Source: Amycolatopsis acidicola
GTDB lineage: Bacteria; Actinomycetota; Actinomycetes; Mycobacteriales; Pseudonocardiaceae
DNA length: 34,713 bases
Direction: 5' to 3'
Assembly: GCF_007713735.2 (NCBI RefSeq)
Contig: NZ_VMNW02000087.1
Coordinates: 1 to 34,713 of the forward strand
Within the stretch, counting starts at the first letter, position 1, and every line of letters starts with the position of its first letter. The position numbers were made by a program, and so were the translations under genes. Positions 24,014 through 31,767 of this stretch are shown here, one piece after another. Below the pieces are notes generated by a model. The model saw only the letters and a list, made by a program, of their open reading frames with translations, did not search any database and was not told the origin of the DNA.

Positions 24014-24031
24014 ATACCTGCCTGCCGGTAT
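24014..24031. promoter_or_regulatory. TetR-type operator-like repeat in a convergent gap
   Basis: ATACC (24014-24018) and GGTAT (24027-24031) around an 8-bp centre, resembling the ATACC...GGTAT sites of many actinobacterial TetR regulators. It lies between the stop codons of the GGDEF-EAL gene and the TetR gene, an odd place for an operator. Confidence 0.35.
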
Positions 24032-24039
24032 GTACGGCG

Positions 24040-24657
24040 TTAGCCCGGAGCCTCGATCACTTGCGCCACCAGGTTTTCCAGCTCACCGCGGGTGACGGCC
24101 CACAGCGCGGCGACCGTGCGCGGGCTGGACACGAAACTCATCAGCAGCACCCCGCGGATGGCCGCGAACGCGGTGAGCATCACGGCCGTTCCCCTTGGCC
24201 TGCTGAGGAAATCGGGGACGACCTCATTGAGCAGGTCGTTCATGCCGCCGGCGAGCTGCCGGTTGAACCGCCCGACGTGCGAGCGCAGTTCCGGGTCCGT
24301 GCGGCTCCCCAGCCACAGCTCCGTCACCGCCGTGAACGGTTTGCTCTCGTGCAGCTCCCACAACCTGTCCACCAGCGCCATCACGGTTTCCGCTTCGGTG
24401 GGCCGGCGCGGCGGATCCGCGCGGAACTCGTCGACGATCTTCGTGGTCGCGTGTTCCAGGCCCGCCACCACCAGTTCCGTCTTGTTCGCGAAGTAGTGCG
24501 CCTGCGCGCCACGTGTCACACCCGCGCGCGTGGCTATCTGCGCGCTGGTGACATTCCGGTAGCCGTAGTCCACAAGGCACTCCACGGTCGCCTCGAGCAA
24601 GGCCATCCGCGTGGCCGCCCGCCGCTCCGCCTGGGTGCGGCGCTTCCCGCCAGACAT
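24040..24657 (-). CDS. TetR-family transcriptional regulator
   Basis: 205 aa. Typical N-terminal HTH (about 8-58): RRAATRMALLEATVECLVDYGYRNVTSAQIATRAGVTRGAQAHYFANKTELV. The C-terminal ligand domain is of ordinary length and unassigned (SKPFTAVTELWLGSRTDPELR resembles TetR_C groups found with lipid and xenobiotic genes). ATG 24657 is selected because the 85-residue upstream extension has no similarity and runs into the preceding gene. It lies 74 bp downstream of the GlxA-type regulator; the gap carries the 11-bp palindrome TCCACAGTGGA (24714-24724). Confidence 0.92.
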   Translation of the reverse strand: MSGGKRRTQAERRAATRMALLEATVECLVDYGYRNVTSAQIATRAGVTRGAQAHYFANKTELVVAGLEHATTKIVDEFRADPPRRPTEAETVMALVDRLWELHESKPFTAVTELWLGSRTDPELRSHVGRFNRQLAGGMNDLLNEVVPDFLSRPRGTAVMLTAFAAIRGVLLMSFVSSPRTVAALWAVTRGELENLVAQVIEAPG

Positions 24658-24731
24658 TGCGCAACTGTATCGGTTCTGGCCCCATGAGAAATTCCGCCAC
24701 CGAGGTGAAAGAATCCACAGTGGACATTTGA

Positions 24732-25694
24732 TCAAGGGTTGCCGCGGAACGTCGCACGATACGCGCGCGGGGACACCCCGAGCGTCGCCTGCAGGTGCTG
24801 GCGCAGCGAGGCCGCGGTGCCGAAACCGGCATCCTCGGCCACCCGGTCCACGGGCAGTTCCGTTTCCTCCAGCAACTGCCGGGCGCGCTCGATCCGTTGC
24901 TGGGTCAACCATTGCACCGGGGAAACGCCCACCTCCTCCCGGAAGCGGCGGGTGAAGGTGCGCACGCTCATCGCCTCCTGCTCCGCCAGCTCGCGCAGTG
25001 ACAACGGCCGGCCGAGATGCTCAAGCGCCCACGCGCGCGCACGCGCCGTGGACGAAGATCGCGGCTCGGGCACCGGCCGCCGGATGAACTGTGCCTGCCC
25101 ACCTTCGCGATGCGGCGCGACGACGGTGCCGCGCGCGACCCGGTTGGCGACGGCGACGCCGTGGTCGCGCCGGATCATGTGCAGGCACAGGTCGATCCCC
25201 GCGGCCACCCCGGCGGAGGTGAGCACGTCGCCGGAGTCGGTGTAGAGCACGTTCTCCTCGACCTGGACGGCCGGGTACAGCCGGCGAAGATCAGCGGCCG
25301 AGTGCCAGTGCGTGGTCGCGCGCCTGCCGTCGAGCAGCCCGGCCGCCGCGAGCACGAACACCCCCGTGCAGATCGACGCGATTCTCGTGCCGGGCCGGAT
25401 CTGCGCGACGACGTCGGCCATCGGGCCGCGCAGCGGGCCGCCTCTCTGCGGCTCGTAGTCGACTTCGGCGGAGAGGAACACCACCGTGTCCGCCTTGGCC
25501 AGCAGCTCCGGGCCGTAGCCGACGTGCACGGTGAAATCGGCGTCGGTACGCACGTCGCCGGGGGTGAGTGTGCAGGTCATGACCTCGTAGAGCGGCTCAC
25601 CATCCGGCGAGCGCGCCTCCCCGAAGAGCCGGTGCACGGTGCCCAGCTCGAAGGGGAGCACGCCGGGACGGACGAAAACGGCGATCCGATGCAT
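24732..25694 (-). CDS. GlxA-type AraC-family regulator (DJ-1/PfpI plus HTH_18)
   Basis: 320 aa. N-terminal DJ-1/PfpI-like domain (about 1-175) with the nucleophile-elbow sequence IASICTG (C109) and an H-W pair in RRATTHWHSA. C-terminal double HTH (about 215-318): LSLRELAEQEAMSVRTFTRRFREEVGVSPVQWL and RVAEDAGFGTAASLRQHLQATLGVSPRAYR. Established family: GATase1-like AraC regulators, often of oxidative or carbonyl stress and amine catabolism. It is divergent from a flavodoxin-fold quinone reductase 70 bp away, its probable target. ATG 25694 gives the conserved start MHRIAVFV. Confidence 0.93.
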   Translation of the reverse strand: MHRIAVFVRPGVLPFELGTVHRLFGEARSPDGEPLYEVMTCTLTPGDVRTDADFTVHVGYGPELLAKADTVVFLSAEVDYEPQRGGPLRGPMADVVAQIRPGTRIASICTGVFVLAAAGLLDGRRATTHWHSAADLRRLYPAVQVEENVLYTDSGDVLTSAGVAAGIDLCLHMIRRDHGVAVANRVARGTVVAPHREGGQAQFIRRPVPEPRSSSTARARAWALEHLGRPLSLRELAEQEAMSVRTFTRRFREEVGVSPVQWLTQQRIERARQLLEETELPVDRVAEDAGFGTAASLRQHLQATLGVSPRAYRATFRGNP

Positions 25695-25729
25695 GGCCCG
25701 ATCCTTGCACAACCTGGCCATCAAGCCAC

Positions 25730-25747
25730 TGGTTGCACTCTCAACCA
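25730..25747. promoter_or_regulatory. Inverted repeat in the GlxA / quinone-reductase divergent promoter
   Basis: TGGTTG (25730-25735) and CAACCA (25742-25747) with a 6-bp spacer; TTGCAC also occurs twice (25705 and 25733). It sits 17 bp before the quinone-reductase start codon and 35 bp from the regulator start. Candidate binding site of the adjacent AraC-type regulator. Confidence 0.4.
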
Positions 25748-25764
25748 CTCGGCAGGCTGGTGCC

Positions 25765-26529
25765 ATGAAGGTTTTGTGGATCTTTGCCCACCCGGAACAG
25801 CGTTCGCTCAACGCGTCCCTGCGCGACGAGGGCCTGCGCGCGCTGACCGAGCAGGGCCACGAGTACCGGTTGTCCGACCTCTACGCGATGAACTGGAACC
25901 CGGTGGTCAGCCGCGAGGACTACGCGCTCGACCCGGACGAGCGGCTCAAGGTCGCGGGCGCGTCCGCCACCGCGCTGACCGAGGGGCGGCTGAGCCCGGA
26001 CATCCTGGCGGAGCAGGAAAAACTCATCTGGGCCGACGCGGTCGTGCTCCAGTTCCCGCTCTGGTGGTACGGGATGCCCGCGATCCTCAAGGGCTGGTTC
26101 GACCGCGTGTTCACCAAGGGCTTCGGCTACGGCATCACCGACTCCGGCGGCAAGGTGCTGCGCTACGGCGAAGGCACGCTGGCCGGGAAGCGTGCGCTGG
26201 CTGTGCTCACCGTTGGCGGGCGCGAGTCCGCCTTCGGCCCGCGCGGGGTCAACGGCGACATCCAGCACACGCTGTTTCCCTTGCAGCACGGCACTTTCTG
26301 GTACGCGGGGCTGGCGCCGCTGCCGCCGCTGGTGTTCTACAGCGCGGACCGGATGGGCGAAGCCGAGTACTCGACGGCCGCGAAGGAGTTGCGCCGTCGG
26401 ATCGAAACGCTGGGCACCACCGAACCGGTGCCGTTCCGCACTCAGAACGGCGGCGACTACGACGAGGACCTGGTGCTCAAGCCGGAACTGGCCGCGGGAC
26501 GCACCGGCCCGGACGTGCACCTCGGGTAA
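25765..26529 (+). CDS. NAD(P)H dehydrogenase (quinone), flavodoxin-like fold
   Basis: 254 aa, Flavodoxin_2 family (NQO1/MdaB/KefF-like). Seen: N-terminal VLWIFAHPEQRSLNASLRDEGL (FMN/FAD phosphate-binding loop), ADAVVLQFPLWWYGMPAILKGWFDRVFTKGFGY (the isoalloxazine-binding signature), then LAVLTVGG. Two-electron quinone reduction in the cytosol, probably for detoxification. Start ATG 25765 gives the family N-terminus; no strong SD. Divergent from the GlxA-like regulator, and presumably under its control. Confidence 0.93.
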   Translation: MKVLWIFAHPEQRSLNASLRDEGLRALTEQGHEYRLSDLYAMNWNPVVSREDYALDPDERLKVAGASATALTEGRLSPDILAEQEKLIWADAVVLQFPLWWYGMPAILKGWFDRVFTKGFGYGITDSGGKVLRYGEGTLAGKRALAVLTVGGRESAFGPRGVNGDIQHTLFPLQHGTFWYAGLAPLPPLVFYSADRMGEAEYSTAAKELRRRIETLGTTEPVPFRTQNGGDYDEDLVLKPELAAGRTGPDVHLG

Positions 26530-26634
26530 GCCGGCGCCTGCACCGATTCAGCGCCGGGAAAGCGTTTTCACCGGCCGCGAAAAGCGCACCCCAACACCTC
26601 GCCCGGGGGGACGACTGGCAGAGGAGGAAGAACG

Positions 26635-27177
26635 ATGTCCACGTCGATGATCATCGTTGTCGTCGTCGCCGTCCTCGTGGTGGCGGCGCTGATCGCCTTC
26701 GGACTGCGGACACAGCGGCGTCGCAGGCTGCGCGAGCGGTTCGGGCCCGAATACGACCGGGCCGTCGAGGACAGCCCGAACCGGACGAAGGCCGAACGCG
26801 ACCTGCTGGCCAGGGAACGGCGGCACGACAAGCTCGACATCCGGCCGCTTTCCGATTCGGCGCGCGAGCACTACCGGCAGCAGTGGTCGCTGATCCAGGA
26901 GCGGTTCGTCGACCGCCCCGACGACGCGATCGGCGAGGCGGACCGGGTGCTGACGAGGCTGATGGCCGACCGCGGCTACCCGACCGAAGGCTACGAGCAG
27001 CAGGTCAACGACCTGTCGGTCGAGCACGCGCGCACCCTGGAGCACTACCGGAGGGCGCGGGAAACGTTGCGGGGCAACGAGAAGACGAGAGCCGACACCG
27101 AAGCGCTGCGCAAGGCGATGGTGCACTACCGGACCGTGTTCGACGACCTGCTCGCCGAGCGGGAGGGGAGCAAGTGA
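26635..27177 (+). CDS. Single-pass membrane protein with helical domain, paralogue of the next gene
   Basis: 180 aa, no recognised function. One N-terminal membrane helix (about 5-24, MIIVVVVAVLVVAALIAFGL), followed at once by basic residues (RTQRRRRLRERFG), so the rest is probably cytoplasmic. An amphipathic helical body follows: FGPEYDRAVEDSPNRTKAE, then QQWSLIQERFVDRPDDAIGEADRVLTRLM and a C-terminal LRKAMVHYRTVFDDLL. The ribosome site AGAGGAGGAAGAACG is excellent. Its stop overlaps into the next gene by spacing of one base, indicating co-translation. The W-x2-[IL]Q-x2-FVD-x-P and YRT-x-F-x-x-LL patterns recur in the next protein. Confidence 0.88.
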   Translation: MSTSMIIVVVVAVLVVAALIAFGLRTQRRRRLRERFGPEYDRAVEDSPNRTKAERDLLARERRHDKLDIRPLSDSAREHYRQQWSLIQERFVDRPDDAIGEADRVLTRLMADRGYPTEGYEQQVNDLSVEHARTLEHYRRARETLRGNEKTRADTEALRKAMVHYRTVFDDLLAEREGSK

Positions 27178-27178
27178 G

Positions 27179-27529
27179 ATGAGAACCGAAGGGCTGAGCA
27201 CCGAAGACCTGGCCGCGCCCGCGCCCGAAAGCCCGGAAACCCCCGAGCCGGCCGAGGAAGTCGAACTCTTCGAGCACGAAAAGGTCGAAGCCTTCCTCGA
27301 CCGCTGGCGCGCCCTGCAGACCGCCTTCGTCGACGACCCGCGCGAAGCGGTGCATGACGCGGACCAGCTCGTCGCCGAGGTGATCCAGACACTGGCCACG
27401 ACGTTCGCCGAGCACAAGCGGAACCTGGAAACCCAATGGCAGCAAGGTGAATCCGTCGCCACCGAGGACCTGCGGCTCGCGCTGCGGCGCTACCGCACCT
27501 TCTTCAACGAGCTGCTCCGCACCAACTGA
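27179..27529 (+). CDS. Small soluble helical protein, paralogue of the preceding membrane protein
   Basis: 116 aa, no recognised function and no membrane helix. The first 30 residues are acidic and Pro-rich; then FLDRWRALQTAFVDDPREAVHDADQLVAEVI and, at the C-terminus, LRLALRRYRTFFNELL. These match the body of the preceding protein (RFVDRPDDAIGEADRVL and LRKAMVHYRTVFDDLL) in order and spacing, so the pair looks like a duplication with loss or gain of the membrane anchor. ATG begins one base after the upstream TGA. Converges on the conservon end with a 35-bp gap. A membrane-tethered / soluble pair could form a hetero-oligomer; inference only. Confidence 0.85.
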   Translation: MRTEGLSTEDLAAPAPESPETPEPAEEVELFEHEKVEAFLDRWRALQTAFVDDPREAVHDADQLVAEVIQTLATTFAEHKRNLETQWQQGESVATEDLRLALRRYRTFFNELLRTN

Positions 27530-27564
27530 CCACCGAGGCGACGTCCGTGCCCTAGGGGGCGTCC

Positions 27565-28164
27565 TCAGGCGGGCACCGACGTCGCCTTGTCCATCAGGTA
27601 CTCGAGCAGGACCTGCAGCACCCGCTTGGCGGAGCCGCGGTCCCGCACGTCGCACAGCTGGATCGGGACGTCCGGGTTGAGGTCGAGCGCCGCGCGCACC
27701 TCGTCCGGCTCGTAGATCTCCGCGCCGTCGAAGCAGTTCACCGCGACGACGAAGTCGATGCCGCGCGACTCGAAGAAGTCCACCGCGGCGAAGCAGTCCT
27801 CGAGCCGCCTCGTGTCGGCGAGCACCACCGCGCCCAGCGCGCCGACCGACAACTCCTTCCACATGAACCAGAACCGGTCCTGTCCGGGAGTGCCGAACAG
27901 GTACAGCACCACCTTCGGGTTGATCGTGATCCGCCCGAAGTCCAGCGCCACCGTGGTCGTGGTCTTGTGCTCCACGCCGTTCAGGTCGTCGACCGTCGCA
28001 CCGAGCTCGGTCAGCCGCTCCTCGGTGCGCAGTGGCCGGATCTCGCTGACCGACGAGACGAGCGTGGTCTTGCCGACCCCGAAGCCGCCCGCGACGAGCA
28101 GCTTGACGGCCTGCACCCCGTCCAGCCCGGGATCGCCAACCGGCTCAGAGTTTCCGTACGCCAT
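27565..28164 (-). CDS. cvnD: Conservon Ras-like GTPase (CvnD type)
   Basis: 199 aa. Small GTP-binding protein of the MglA/CvnD group: P-loop GGFGVGKTTLV, G2 region with TTTTVALDFGRI, G3 LFGTPGQDRF, and the family variant of G4, VNCFDGA, in place of NKxD. It acts with the roadblock and DUF742 proteins at the membrane kinase in a complex likened to a eukaryotic G-protein-coupled module (Streptomyces cvn operons; Rv3362c in M. tuberculosis). ATG 28164 overlaps the end of the DUF742 gene by 20 bp. Last gene of the operon; converges with the helical paralogue pair. Confidence 0.95.
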   Translation of the reverse strand: MAYGNSEPVGDPGLDGVQAVKLLVAGGFGVGKTTLVSSVSEIRPLRTEERLTELGATVDDLNGVEHKTTTTVALDFGRITINPKVVLYLFGTPGQDRFWFMWKELSVGALGAVVLADTRRLEDCFAAVDFFESRGIDFVVAVNCFDGAEIYEPDEVRAALDLNPDVPIQLCDVRDRGSAKRVLQVLLEYLMDKATSVPA

Positions 28165-28525
28165 CAAGCACCGCCTGCAACAGTTCGATGTTGGGCCGCC
28201 GGTCCCCGGAGGGAGCCGGCGGCGACCGGAAGATGAGATGTCCCGACTCGATCAGGTCGCTGACCAGGACCTTGACCGCGGCCAGCAGCAGTTTCAGCTG
28301 GGCCGCGATCTCCGCGAGCGACATCGGCCTGCCCTGGCACATGCGCAGGATGTCGCCGTACTCGCGGTCCAGCGTCGCGACGTCCGACGCCGGCCGGACG
28401 GCCACCACGAGCGTGATGAGATCGAGTTTGTGCAGATCCCTCCCGGCGCGGCCACGGGTGACCGCGAACGGCCGGACCAGCGGGCCCGGATCGTCCTGGA
28501 ACCAGGAGGTGTCCTCGTGCCTCAC
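28145..28525 (-). CDS. cvnC: Conservon DUF742 protein (CvnC type)
   Basis: 126 aa, the usual length. Seen: SWFQDDPGPLVRPFAVTRGRA at the N-terminus and the winged-helix-like body TLDREYGDILRMCQGRPMSLAEIAAQLKLLLAAVKVLVSDLIESGHL, standard for DUF742. In cvn complexes it bridges the kinase, roadblock and GTPase. Start GTG 28525 overlaps the roadblock stop (GTGA), and the 3' end overlaps cvnD by 20 bp. Confidence 0.95.
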   Translation of the reverse strand: MRHEDTSWFQDDPGPLVRPFAVTRGRAGRDLHKLDLITLVVAVRPASDVATLDREYGDILRMCQGRPMSLAEIAAQLKLLLAAVKVLVSDLIESGHLIFRSPPAPSGDRRPNIELLQAVLDGVRKL

Positions 28526-28971
28526 GGCGTCTGCGGGATCGGCGCCTCACGGGGTGGGGCCGTCAGGTTCGTCCCGACCTTCCCCACCAGCACATTCATC
28601 TCGTACGCGACCATGCCGAGATCGGCGTTCACCCCGGCGATCAGCGCCAGGCAGGCGCCGACCCCGGCCTCGGTCACCACCAGGTAGCCGTGCTCCAGCT
28701 CGACCACCGTCTGCTGCACCGCGCCCTTGTCGAACTGGCTGCCGACGCCGCGGGCGAGGCTGCGGAACGCCGACGCCATCGCGGAAAGGTGCTCGCCCCC
28801 TTCCCGGTCGAGGCTCGCCGAGCGGCCGAGTGCCAGCCCGTCGGAGGAGAGCACCACCGCCTTCTCGGCTCCCGGTAGCCGGTTGACGAGGTCGTCCAGC
28901 AGCCAGTCCAATCTGGCTCCCTGGGGCTTGACCGCCACGTCTTCGTTCATCGCCGCACCATCCGTCTTCAT
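28522..28971 (-). CDS. cvnB: Conservon roadblock/LC7 protein (CvnB type)
   Basis: 149 aa. Roadblock/LC7 fold: LDWLLDDLVNRLPGAEKAVVLSSDGLALGRS, then LSAMASAFRSLARGVGSQFDKGAVQQTVVELEHGYLVVTEAGVGACLALIAG. Likely regulator or exchange-factor-like partner of the CvnD GTPase; the M. tuberculosis homologue is Rv3364c. ATG 28971 is preceded by GGAAAGAG; the ATG at 28950 has no comparable site. It starts 15 bp after the cvnA stop. Confidence 0.95.
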   Translation of the reverse strand: MKTDGAAMNEDVAVKPQGARLDWLLDDLVNRLPGAEKAVVLSSDGLALGRSASLDREGGEHLSAMASAFRSLARGVGSQFDKGAVQQTVVELEHGYLVVTEAGVGACLALIAGVNADLGMVAYEMNVLVGKVGTNLTAPPREAPIPQTP

Positions 28972-28986
28972 CGATCTCTTTCCGGG

Positions 28987-31365
28987 CTACTGCGCGTCGT
29001 CGCGACTTTTGCGGGCCTGCCACGTCCCCCGCTGGAACGCGGACATGCTGCTGCGTGCCGCGTCCGGGCTGCGAAGCTCGAGCGAGTCCGATGTGGACGG
29101 TTGCTCGGTCTGGAGCTGTGGCGCCAGGTTCGCCTGGCGGCGCCGGCGGGGAAGCGGTTTCCGGCCCGGCGAACCGACGGACACCGTCGCCGGGCTCGCG
29201 GCACGCCGGTGCGGGCTGGGGGACAGCGACTCCGTCACGGGTTCCTCCTGCGGCCACCGCCGCGGGTCGAAGTCTTCGTCGGAACGCGCCGGCCTCGGCA
29301 CCGGATCGACCGCCGCCTCCGGCACGAACGACGGCACCCTCGCGTGCCGGGCGTGCCGCGCCCGCCGGATCGGGGTGAGGTCGGCCCGGGTTTCGGCCGC
29401 CGAGGGCTCGACGTCCGCCGGCTCCTCGGTGTCGATGATCTTGGCCGGGATCAGGACGATCGCCTTGATCCCGCCGTACGCGGAGTCCACCAGGTTGACC
29501 ACGATGCCGTGCTTGCGCGCCAGCTGCCCGATCACGAACAGCCCGAGGTTGCGTTGCCCGGCCAGCGCCATCTCCTGGAAGTCCGGCGGATTGCGCAGCC
29601 GCTCGTTCAGTTCCTCGCGTTCGTCGAACGGGATGCCGAGGCCCTGGTCCTCGATCTCCACCGCGACACCCTTGCCGACCACGTTGCCGCGCACCGCGAC
29701 CGGGGCGCCCGGCGGGGAGAACGAAGTCGCGTTGTCCACCAGTTCCGCCAGCAGGTGCAGGATGTCCGCGACCGCGGAGCCCATCACCTTCACCTCGGGC
29801 AGCCGGACCGCGCTGACGCGCGCGAAGTCCTCGGTCTCGGAGATCGCGCTTCGCACGACTTCCTCCAGCGCCACCGGGTTGCGCCATTTCCGGCCCGGCT
29901 GGCCGCCGCCGAGGATCAGCAGGTTTTCCGCGTTGCGGCGGGCCGCGGTGGTCAGGTGGTCGAGCTGGAACAACAGCTCGAGGTGCTCGGGGTCGCTCTG
30001 TTTGGCCTCGGCGACGTCCAGCACGTCCAGCTGGCGGTGCACCACGATCTGGCTGCGGTGCGCGATGTCGAGGAAGACTTTGTTGAGGCCACCGCGTGTC
30101 TTCGCCTCTGCGGTGGCCGCCGCGATCGCGGTCCGCTGCGCGGCGCTGAACGCCTCGGCGACCTGGCCGATCTCGTCGTCGCCGCGGTCGATCGGCGTCA
30201 CCTCGGCGTCCACGTCCACCTGGTCGCCGTCGTGCAGCCGCCGCACCAGGCCGGGGAGTTTCACCTCGGCCAGTTCGAGGGTCTGCGAGCGCAGCCGGCG
30301 CAGCCTGCGCACGAGCGCGTTGGCGAGCCGGACCGAAACGAAGAACGCGGCGACGGCCACGATCAGCGTGATCAGCCCGGCGATGATCGACTGCAGGAGC
30401 GTGGTGTCGGCGGCGTCGCCCGCGATGTCCGCGCCGTAGGTGAAGTGATCGGACCACAGGCCGAGCAGCTCGGTGGCGACCTGGTTTTCGGCGTCGCGGT
30501 AGTCGGCGAGCTGGATGCGCAGCGAGCCGGTGGTGCTCAGCGAATCCTCCGCTGCCTGCGCGGTTTTCCAGGCGTCGCCGTTGACGAGTCTGGTGTAGCG
30601 GTCCTGTTCCGCCGCGGGCAGGCGGCTGAACTGGCCTTCGAGCCCCTGGCGGTAGGTGCCGACGAACTGGGTGAAGGAAACCCGTTCGTCCGGGGTGAGC
30701 TGGCCGCGCGTGGTCAGCACCGCGGCCACTCCGTTCGCCCGGCCTTGCGCCTCCATCACGCGGAACAGGTCCACAGTGGTGATCTGCTCGCGGGCGGCCG
30801 CCGCGTCGGAGGTGGTGCGCGCGGAGTCGGCGATGCCGTTCATGACGGCCCTGCCGAGCCCGGTGAACAGCGCGTCCACGTCGGCGGGCGAGACCTGGGA
30901 CTGGTCGATTCCCTGTCGTACCACCGGAAGTCGCGCGGCCAGCTCGGCGAACTCGGCGTTGGTCTTGGCGACGCCCTCGGGGTTCAGCTGCCCCGTGATG
31001 CCTGCCAGCACGGTGAGCTGGGAGAGCACGGTGTTGGTACGGTCGCGCACTCCTTGGAGATCGGTGCGTGCCTGCGCGTCACCGGCCAGCGCTCGCATGC
31101 TCGTGGCGAGTTCCTGCTGGACCGTGGCTTCCCAGGTGATGCAGGGCGGGATCGCGGTTTTGAGGATGTCCGCCCAGTTCCGCGCGGCGATGCCGGAGGT
31201 GACCAGCGAGCCCGCCACGGCGGCGCCGGTGATCAGCAGTACCGCGCTCGGGATGAGCGCGATGGCGAGCACCCTGGTCCGGATGCTGCGTCTTCCGCGC
31301 AGGCGCGTGAGTCTCTTGAGCCGGTCCCGCCCCGCGCGGGGGCGTGCGGGTTTCGATTCGCGCAA
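28987..31365 (-). CDS. cvnA: Conservon sensor histidine kinase with NIT domain (CvnA type)
   Basis: About 792 aa from TTG 31365. Seen in order: basic N-terminus, first membrane helix RSIRTRVLAIALIPSAVLLI, extracytoplasmic nitrate/nitrite-sensing-like domain of about 280 residues, second membrane helix LLQSIIAGLITLIVAVAAFF, HAMP, a DHp-like helix with FQLDHLTTAARRNAENLL, HATPase boxes LLAELVDNATSFSPPG and EDQGLGIP, and a long disordered basic/Pro-rich tail (last ~150 residues). Start choice: the open frame reaches 31596, but its first codons coincide with a TTGACA promoter-like hexamer and codons before 31365 are poor in G/C at third position (about 58%, against about 78% after). A GTG at 31422 is the main alternative. 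Top gene of the cvnABCD operon. Confidence 0.9.
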   Translation of the reverse strand: MRESKPARPRAGRDRLKRLTRLRGRRSIRTRVLAIALIPSAVLLITGAAVAGSLVTSGIAARNWADILKTAIPPCITWEATVQQELATSMRALAGDAQARTDLQGVRDRTNTVLSQLTVLAGITGQLNPEGVAKTNAEFAELAARLPVVRQGIDQSQVSPADVDALFTGLGRAVMNGIADSARTTSDAAAAREQITTVDLFRVMEAQGRANGVAAVLTTRGQLTPDERVSFTQFVGTYRQGLEGQFSRLPAAEQDRYTRLVNGDAWKTAQAAEDSLSTTGSLRIQLADYRDAENQVATELLGLWSDHFTYGADIAGDAADTTLLQSIIAGLITLIVAVAAFFVSVRLANALVRRLRRLRSQTLELAEVKLPGLVRRLHDGDQVDVDAEVTPIDRGDDEIGQVAEAFSAAQRTAIAAATAEAKTRGGLNKVFLDIAHRSQIVVHRQLDVLDVAEAKQSDPEHLELLFQLDHLTTAARRNAENLLILGGGQPGRKWRNPVALEEVVRSAISETEDFARVSAVRLPEVKVMGSAVADILHLLAELVDNATSFSPPGAPVAVRGNVVGKGVAVEIEDQGLGIPFDEREELNERLRNPPDFQEMALAGQRNLGLFVIGQLARKHGIVVNLVDSAYGGIKAIVLIPAKIIDTEEPADVEPSAAETRADLTPIRRARHARHARVPSFVPEAAVDPVPRPARSDEDFDPRRWPQEEPVTESLSPSPHRRAASPATVSVGSPGRKPLPRRRRQANLAPQLQTEQPSTSDSLELRSPDAARSSMSAFQRGTWQARKSRDDAQ

Positions 31366-31767
31366 GTTACCGCCCTGTCCTGGCTGGCTCGCAAAACTCC
31401 GCGCCAGTGCACGGAGATCCACCGGCCGGCGATGGTTTTCCCTTGTCCAAAAACGATTTCGCCCGCACCATGGCAGCGCGTACCCGCGCTCGAACCACGG
31501 ATTTTCTTGTAGCGCAAGAAGATCCGCAACGAGGCAGCGGTAGGTGTCCCCAGGCTTATCGCTCGTTAAGCTCCGCCACCTTATCCAGGTTGTCAACCGT
31601 CCGGTTCCGCGTCCGGAACCGCGTCCGAACGCGACTCCGAGTCAACCTCGTGCTGTCAACCGTTGCCGCGGAACGGATTCCCGGTCTACGGTTGCGCGGC
31701 GCCTGTCCGGTGGCGCGTCGGTTCCCCAACCGGACTTCCCTCATCTCGACAAGGAGTCGGAGACCCC
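31366..31767. promoter_or_regulatory. Divergent promoter region between cvnA and the SDR gene
   Basis: 402 bp with lower GC than its neighbours. It holds the palindrome GGTTGTCAACC (31588-31598), which contains TTGACA on the minus strand; two further GTCAACC copies (31641-31647 and 31655-31661); and an inverted repeat GGTTCC-N6-GGAACC (31603-31620). The GTCAACC elements face as GGTTGAC toward cvnA and could be -35 hexamers or binding half-sites. No gene is visible; an open frame reading out of cvnA runs through it but has poor codon bias. Confidence 0.4.

Noticed and set aside
28547..30457. 636-residue minus-strand frame inside the conservon
   Set aside because: Out-of-frame shadow of cvnA and cvnB, extremely Arg/Gly/Pro-rich, no domain; the true frames carry HATPase and roadblock motifs.
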